DNA from: Bacteroidales bacterium
GTDB lineage: Bacteria > Bacteroidota > Bacteroidia > Bacteroidales > UBA4417
NCBI GenBank assembly: GCA_025350385.1
Contig: JANXXZ010000041.1
Span: 1 to 11,528, forward strand
DNA length: 11,528 bases
Direction: 5' to 3'
Below, one piece after another: positions 7,303 through 11,528 of the stretch. The translations under genes were made by a program, and so were the position numbers. The notes under the pieces are model-generated. The model ran no database searches. It was not told the origin of the DNA and saw only the letters and a list, made by a program, of their open reading frames with translations. How positions within the stretch are numbered: position 1 is the stretch's first letter; each line of letters begins with the position of its first letter.

Positions 7303-8706
7303 ATGAAGAAAGCAGATTTAAAGAATTTTTTCCGCCGGACAGCAACCTCGCGGAACCGTTGGAAAAAAAGGAATAACTTTTACCACCAGTCGCTTGAAAA
7401 ATATTTTGCATTCATCATTCCGGAAGGCAAAAGGGTTCTTGAAATAGGCTGCGGATTAGGAGACCTGCTTCATTCAACAAAACCTTCCTATGGAATGGGT
7501 ATTGATTTTGCGCCTGAATATATTGAAGCAGCGAGCCTGAAATATCCTGATTTGCATTTTGTAGAAGACGATGCCGAAGAATTGAAGTTAAAAGATACAT
7601 TTGACTATATCATTCTCTCCGACCTTACGAATTGTCTCTGGGATGTACAAAAAGCCCTGCACAACATACGTAACCTTTGTCATGCACAAACAAGGCTGGT
7701 TATCTCGCAGTATAATTTTATGTGGGAGCCAATCCTGAAATCCGGGGAAACACTGGGACTCAAACTTCGCCAACCGGCACAGAACTGGTTTTCGACAGGC
7801 GACATGCAGAATCTGCTTCAACTTGAAGGATATCAAACCATTAAGATTGACCGGAAATTATTATTCCCTAAGTATATCCCGCTGGTAAACCTGCTTTTCA
7901 ACCGGTTTCTTGCCAATCTGCCATTGATAAACCGCCTGGATCTTGTTAACCTGATCATAGCGCGCCCTGTTTTGGGCGATGATCAGCAATACAGTGTTTC
8001 CATTGTTGTTCCTGCCCGGAATGAGCGGGGAAATATCGAAAATGCAATACTGCGCACACCTGAATTCGGGACTCACCAACAGTTTATTTTTGTTGAAGGA
8101 CATTCATCGGATAATACCTACGAAGAAATGCTCCGGGTTAAAGAAACCTACCCTGGAAAGGATATCCTGGTTTTCAAACAAAGCGGGAAAGGCAAAGGCA
8201 ATGCCGTACGCGAGGGATTCGATGCTGCCTCCGGTGAGATTCTCATGATCCTGGATGCCGATCTTACTATGCCTCCTGAGGAATTGCCAAAATTTTATGA
8301 AGCACTTCGTTTTAATAAAGGAGAGTTTATTAACGGGAGCCGCCTCGTTTACCCCATGGATAAGAATGCGATGCGGTTTCTGAACCTGTTGGGGAATAAG
8401 TTTTTCGGCTGGTTTTTTACATATCTGCTCGGGCAGAGACTCAAGGACACCTTGTGCGGGACTAAAGTGCTTTACAGACGCGACTATGAAGAAATAATCA
8501 GGAACCGCCATTATTTTGGCGAATTTGATCCGTTTGGCGATTTTGATCTTTTGTTCGGTGCTGCGAAACTTAACCTGAAAATCGTTGAAATTATTATACG
8601 CTATCGCGACCGTGAATATGGCAGTACACAGATCAGCCGGTTCAGGCATGGGTGGTTGCTCATTAAAATGTGCGCTTTTGCCGCAAAAAAGATCAAATTC
8701 AGATAG
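7303..8706 (+). CDS. Bifunctional SAM-dependent methyltransferase / GT2 glycosyltransferase
   Basis: This 467-residue protein is a fusion. Residues 40-185 form a class I methyltransferase: motif I is VLEIGCGLGD (45-54), the acidic end of strand 2 is GIDFA (Asp68), and DYIILSDLTN (101-110) is the post-motif. Residues 230-450 form a GT2, GT-A fold glycosyltransferase of the DPM1-like type: SIVVPARNERGN (233-244), SGKGKGNAVREGF (294-306), the metal-binding DAD at 318-320, and CGTKVLYRRD (385-394). No transmembrane helices follow the GT2 domain. DPM1-like enzymes make polyprenyl-phosphate sugars on the cytoplasmic face. From memory, proteins of this fused architecture already occur in databases, so it is uncommon rather than new. 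The methylation target is unknown. The ATG at 7303 fits both domains. An imperfect -7-like TAATTTG lies at 7274-7280. An AT-only hairpin (8726-8746) downstream has no T-run. Confidence 0.9.
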   Translation: MKKADLKNFFRRTATSRNRWKKRNNFYHQSLEKYFAFIIPEGKRVLEIGCGLGDLLHSTKPSYGMGIDFAPEYIEAASLKYPDLHFVEDDAEELKLKDTFDYIILSDLTNCLWDVQKALHNIRNLCHAQTRLVISQYNFMWEPILKSGETLGLKLRQPAQNWFSTGDMQNLLQLEGYQTIKIDRKLLFPKYIPLVNLLFNRFLANLPLINRLDLVNLIIARPVLGDDQQYSVSIVVPARNERGNIENAILRTPEFGTHQQFIFVEGHSSDNTYEEMLRVKETYPGKDILVFKQSGKGKGNAVREGFDAASGEILMILDADLTMPPEELPKFYEALRFNKGEFINGSRLVYPMDKNAMRFLNLLGNKFFGWFFTYLLGQRLKDTLCGTKVLYRRDYEEIIRNRHYFGEFDPFGDFDLLFGAAKLNLKIVEIIIRYRDREYGSTQISRFRHGWLLIKMCAFAAKKIKFR

Positions 8707-8810
8707 TAATCTGTCTCAATACAGTTAAATTAAGGTATTTAATTTATCCTCACATCTCTTATATATACCGGCTTTTGCTAGATTTTGTTTGCTACGGATA
8801 AAAATTATTC

Positions 8811-8841
8811 TTGCTTCTTCCTTTAGAAATTACTATATTTC
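8811..8841 (+). promoter_or_regulatory. Candidate promoter of the beta-barrel gene
   Basis: TTG at 8811-8813 and TATATTTC at 8834-8841 are separated by 20 bases, the expected spacing for a Bacteroidota -33/-7 pair (TTG ... TAnnTTTG). The last base of the -7 differs from consensus. Transcription would start near 8848 and give a short A-rich leader just before the expected start of the barrel gene. Confidence 0.45.
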
Positions 8842-8877
8842 GGGCAACAAACAAAAAACCGAACCATAAAAAAATAA

Positions 8878-9501
8878 TTCAGCATTCTGTTAATCCTACT
8901 TTTTAGCAGTAGTTTAATCTTTGCCCAGGTTGAAAAAGGCAAATGTTATGTGGCTGGTTACAGCAACTTCGGCCTTGATGTTGGCAATTATAAAGTCAAA
9001 TCAGGAGGAACTACATCTGATGTTTACAAGTATACTGATTTCACTTTTAAACCCGAAGGCGGATACTTCGTTATGGATAAATTAGTTGCAGGTCTTTCCC
9101 TCGATTTATACCTTAGCTCCCAGAAATATGATGACGGGGATAAAGATAAGGATAACAAAATAATTGTTGGCCCCTTTGTCCGCTATTACATTTTGAATCT
9201 GAAATCATTATGGCCTTATGCTGAAGGACGGGTAGGATTTGGTTCTGAGAAATGGACTAATAATTATGGTTCCAACAGCACTTCCAAGGCAACTTTTTTT
9301 ACAGCAAAAGTAGGCGTCGGTGCCACTTATTTCGTTGCGGATAATGTTGGGCTTGACCTCTTCCTGGGTTATGATCATGATGCATGGACCTACAAAAATA
9401 GTAACAGCGGGGCTGATCAGAGCAGTGCCAGCGACGACACCAAAGACCTATATGGTTCTTTAGAAGTGAATTTTGGCGTTGTAGTCACGTTTGGAAAATA
9501 G
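8878..9501 (+). CDS. Small outer-membrane beta-barrel protein, start codon region disrupted
   Basis: The frame encodes a hydrophobic signal-peptide core ending in SSSLIFA|Q (predicted cleavage at 8925/8926), then about 190 residues of alternating aromatic/Gly beta strands (VAGYSNFGLD, YFVMDKLVAGLSLDLYL, AKVGVGATYFVADNVGLDLFLGYD) ending in a final strand VNFGVVVTFGK. This resembles small OmpA-like or porin-family eight-stranded barrels. No ATG, GTG or TTG lies in frame before the signal peptide: where ATG AAA AAA is expected, the sequence reads ATA AAA AAA TAA (8866-8877). The first usable start would be GTG at 8950, which removes the whole signal peptide and would leave a barrel that cannot be exported. 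The start given here is the first codon after the stop. It may be a recent pseudogene, use a rare start (ATT at 8884), or reflect consensus errors. A promoter upstream and a terminator downstream look intact. Confidence 0.7.
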   Translation, partial: FSILLILLFSSSLIFAQVEKGKCYVAGYSNFGLDVGNYKVKSGGTTSDVYKYTDFTFKPEGGYFVMDKLVAGLSLDLYLSSQKYDDGDKDKDNKIIVGPFVRYYILNLKSLWPYAEGRVGFGSEKWTNNYGSNSTSKATFFTAKVGVGATYFVADNVGLDLFLGYDHDAWTYKNSNSGADQSSASDDTKDLYGSLEVNFGVVVTFGK

Positions 9502-9529
9502 CAAGCTTAGTTTATAATAGATAATTACC

Positions 9530-9565
9530 GGTTCCGGGACTTTGCTTCCCGGAACCTGTTTTTTC
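9530..9565 (+). terminator. Intrinsic terminator of the beta-barrel gene
   Basis: A perfect 10-bp GC-rich stem (9530-9539 pairing with 9547-9556) encloses a 7-base loop and is followed by TGTTTTTTC. It begins 28 bases after the barrel stop codon. The opposite strand lacks a T-rich tail, so it acts mainly on the + strand and protects the convergent clpB gene from read-through. Confidence 0.9.
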
Positions 9566-9575
9566 TAATAGAGAA

Positions 9576-11528
9576 TCAGTCATTTCTGAACAGGAGCTCC
9601 TCCCCTTTCGCATCAAGAGTTATCATCGAATCCTTGACTATTTTACCACTTAAAATCAGCTTCGACAACTCATTCAGGACTTTTCGCTGCAATACTCTTT
9701 TGATCGGACGAGCACCAAATTGCGGGTCAAATCCTTCTAAAGCAATTGCTTTGATGGCAGCCTCCGTGAAAATAATCCTGAAATCGTTCTTTTCAAGCAT
9801 CTTTCGAACCTGATCTAACTGAATTCTGACTATCTGTTCAATCTCATTCCGGCTTAACGGATGGAACATAATGATTTCGTCAATCCTGTTCAGGAATTCG
9901 GGACGGATTGTCTTTTTAAGCAGTTCAAAAACTTCTCCACGGGTCTTTTCAAAAACCGGTTCGCGGTTGGCTTCCGTAATTACGTCATAGCTCTCCTGAA
10001 TGAGGTGCGAACCTATGTTGGAGGTCATGATGATGATGGTATTCTTAAAGTCGGCTGTACGGCCCTTATTATCTGTCAGGCGGCCTTCGTCCAATACCTG
10101 GAGCAGGATATTGAAAACATCAGGATGCGCTTTCTCAATTTCATCGAACAATACCACGCTGTAAGGTTTACGCCTTACCTTTTCGGTCAGTTGTCCACCT
10201 TCGTCATAGCCCACGTATCCGGGAGGAGCACCTATCAGTCTCGAAACGGTATGACGCTCCTGGTACTCACTCATATCAATACGCACCATTGAATTTTCGT
10301 CGTTGAACAGGTATTCAGCAAGTGCTTTTGCTAATTCGGTCTTCCCAACACCAGTTGTGCCCAGGAAAATGAATGAACCGACTGGCCGTTTTGTATCCTG
10401 CAATCCGGCCCTGCTGCGACGGATCGCATCTGATATAGCTTCAATAGCCTCATCCTGACCAACCACCCGCTTATGCAACTCTTCTTCGAGGTGCAGCAGT
10501 TTTTCCCGCTCGCTTTGCATCATCCGGCTGACCGGGATGCCAGTCCAACGTGAGACTATATCGGCAATTTCTTCCGAGCCGACTTCTTCCTTTATCAGCG
10601 CAGAATGAACCTGCAATTCATTTAATTGCCCTTTAAGTTGGTCCAGTTTGTTTTCAGCTTCTTTAATTTTACCATACCGGAGTTCGGCTACCAGGCCGAA
10701 ATTCCCCTCGCGTTCGGCTTGTTCAGCTTCCAGTTTGAATTGTTCAATGGCTTTTTTATGTTTCTGAATCCCATCAACTACTGTTTTTTCAGCCTGCCAC
10801 TTAGCTTTCATCTGGTTACGTTCCTCTTCCAGGTTTCCGATCTCCACGCTTAACTGACGGAGTTTTACATCATCCTTTTCACGTTTGATAGCTTCACGTT
10901 CAATTTCAAGTTGACGGATCCGTCGTTCAATCTCATCCAGTTCTTCCGGAACTGAATTGATTTCCAGCCTGAGCTTGGATGCAGCCTCATCAATCAGGTC
11001 AATAGCCTTGTCGGGCAGGAAACGGTTGGTTATGTAACGCTGTGATAATTCAACAGCAGCGATGATAGCTTCATCTTTAATCCGCACCAGGTGATGAGTT
11101 TCGTACTTTTCCTTCAATCCCCGGAGAATAGAAATAGCATCCATGGTATCCGGTTCTTCCACCATAACTATCTGGAAACGGCGTTCGAGAGCTTTATCCT
11201 TTTCAAAATATTTCTGGTATTCCTTGAGTGTGGTTGCTCCAATCGCGCGCAATTCCCCGCGTGCAAGGGCTGGTTTCAGGATATTTGCAGCATCCATAGC
11301 TCCTTCCGAAGCCCCGGCGCCAACCAGTGTATGTATTTCATCAATAAAGAGGATAACTTCACCTTCGGCTGCGATTACTTCTTTCACCACGCTTTTCAAC
11401 CGTTCTTCAAACTCACCTTTGTATTTGGCTCCGGCGATGAGTGAACCCATATCCAGAGAGAAAATTTGTTTTGATTTCAGGTTTTCAGGTACATCTCCAT
11501 TGATGATCCGGTGAGCGAGCCCTTCGGC
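9576..11528 (-). CDS. clpB: ATP-dependent disaggregase ClpB (5' end outside window)
   Basis: About 650 C-terminal residues of the Hsp100 chaperone ClpB are visible; the frame is open to the right edge (..EGLAHRIINGDVPENLKSKQ), so the ATG at 11450 is internal and the N-domain and first Walker A lie outside. Working with DnaK, ClpB threads aggregated proteins through a hexameric pore using ATP. Visible parts in order, numbered from the internal Met: pore loop 1 KYKGEFE (9-15), Walker B LFIDE (34-38), arginine finger ERRFQ (89-93), a long coiled-coil middle domain (about 165-290), second Walker A GTTGVGKT (364-371), pore loop 2 GYVG (411-414), Walker B VLFDE (433-437), sensor 1 TSNIGS, and sensor 2 GARPIKR (579-585). 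The middle domain separates it from ClpA and ClpC, and no ClpP-binding loop is evident. All visible catalytic motifs are intact. Heat-shock control cannot be judged because the promoter is not in the window. Confidence 0.97.
   Translation of the reverse strand, partial: AEGLAHRIINGDVPENLKSKQIFSLDMGSLIAGAKYKGEFEERLKSVVKEVIAAEGEVILFIDEIHTLVGAGASEGAMDAANILKPALARGELRAIGATTLKEYQKYFEKDKALERRFQIVMVEEPDTMDAISILRGLKEKYETHHLVRIKDEAIIAAVELSQRYITNRFLPDKAIDLIDEAASKLRLEINSVPEELDEIERRIRQLEIEREAIKREKDDVKLRQLSVEIGNLEEERNQMKAKWQAEKTVVDGIQKHKKAIEQFKLEAEQAEREGNFGLVAELRYGKIKEAENKLDQLKGQLNELQVHSALIKEEVGSEEIADIVSRWTGIPVSRMMQSEREKLLHLEEELHKRVVGQDEAIEAISDAIRRSRAGLQDTKRPVGSFIFLGTTGVGKTELAKALAEYLFNDENSMVRIDMSEYQERHTVSRLIGAPPGYVGYDEGGQLTEKVRRKPYSVVLFDEIEKAHPDVFNILLQVLDEGRLTDNKGRTADFKNTIIIMTSNIGSHLIQESYDVITEANREPVFEKTRGEVFELLKKTIRPEFLNRIDEIIMFHPLSRNEIEQIVRIQLDQVRKMLEKNDFRIIFTEAAIKAIALEGFDPQFGARPIKRVLQRKVLNELSKLILSGKIVKDSMITLDAKGEELLFRND

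Noticed and set aside
8104..8649. 181-codon minus-strand open frame inside the MT-GT2 gene
   Set aside because: It is antisense to the well-supported GT2 domain and has no recognisable motif; its length comes from the codon pattern of the sense gene.
8726..8746. 8-bp perfect AT-only hairpin after the MT-GT2 gene
   Set aside because: It has no GC pairs and no T-tract downstream. It may be chance in AT-rich DNA, so I did not call a terminator.
8866..8877. A-AAA-AAT-like slippery run before TAA, as a possible programmed frameshift into the barrel frame
   Set aside because: No ATG lies upstream in any frame between the candidate promoter and this point, so there is no ribosome to be shifted.
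9861..11514. Several + strand open frames of 75-143 codons across the clpB region
   Set aside because: All are antisense to intact, strongly conserved ClpB coding sequence and carry no motif of their own.

Overview
The window looks like a chromosomal stretch from an uncultured member of the Bacteroidota, probably near Bacteroidales/Marinilabiliales. The phylum call is an inference. It rests on a DUF3857/DUF3858-type protein, a HEAT-like hypothetical protein typical of the phylum, A-rich leaders without Shine-Dalgarno sequences, TAnnTTTG-type -7 promoter elements, and the style of the ClpB protein. I see no rRNA, tRNA, CRISPR array, insertion sequence or phage gene.

Layout from left to right. 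(1) 2-1249 (+) is the C-terminal part of a DUF3857/transglutaminase-fold protein cut by the window edge; its catalytic triad is degraded. (2) 1396-2178 (+) is a membrane-anchored GH25 muramidase. (3) 2287-2820 (-) is a HEAT-like conserved hypothetical. It is bracketed by tracts of a degenerate 7-bp repeat, one downstream and two upstream. (4) 2821-3257 is a gene-poor gap holding two of those tracts and a 54-codon open frame without a normal start. (5) 3258-5093 (+) is an LtaS/sulfatase-family membrane enzyme. (6) 5173-7173 (-) is a multi-membrane GT-C (GT39/ArnT-like) glycosyltransferase. (7) 7303-8706 (+) is divergent from it and encodes a methyltransferase fused to a DPM1-like GT2 glycosyltransferase. 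(8) 8878-9501 (+) is a small outer-membrane beta-barrel protein whose signal peptide is in frame but whose start codon region is broken. It ends at a strong intrinsic terminator (9530-9565). (9) 9576-11528 (-) is clpB, lacking its N-terminus because of the window edge.

Several genes share an envelope theme: cell-wall cleavage (GH25), phospho-group transfer onto envelope glycans or lipids (LtaS-like), lipid-linked sugar synthesis (MT-GT2) and use of lipid-linked sugars (GT-C). Most genes here are monocistronic or in convergent/divergent pairs, so this is not one operon. The most suggestive functional pair is the divergent GT-C / MT-GT2 couple: a DPM1-like GT2 would make a polyprenyl-phosphate sugar, which GT-C enzymes use as donor.

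I did not find a clear new defence, mobile or RNA system. The best leads are the heptamer repeat family, the disrupted start of the barrel gene, and the MT-GT2 fusion with its GT-C neighbour.
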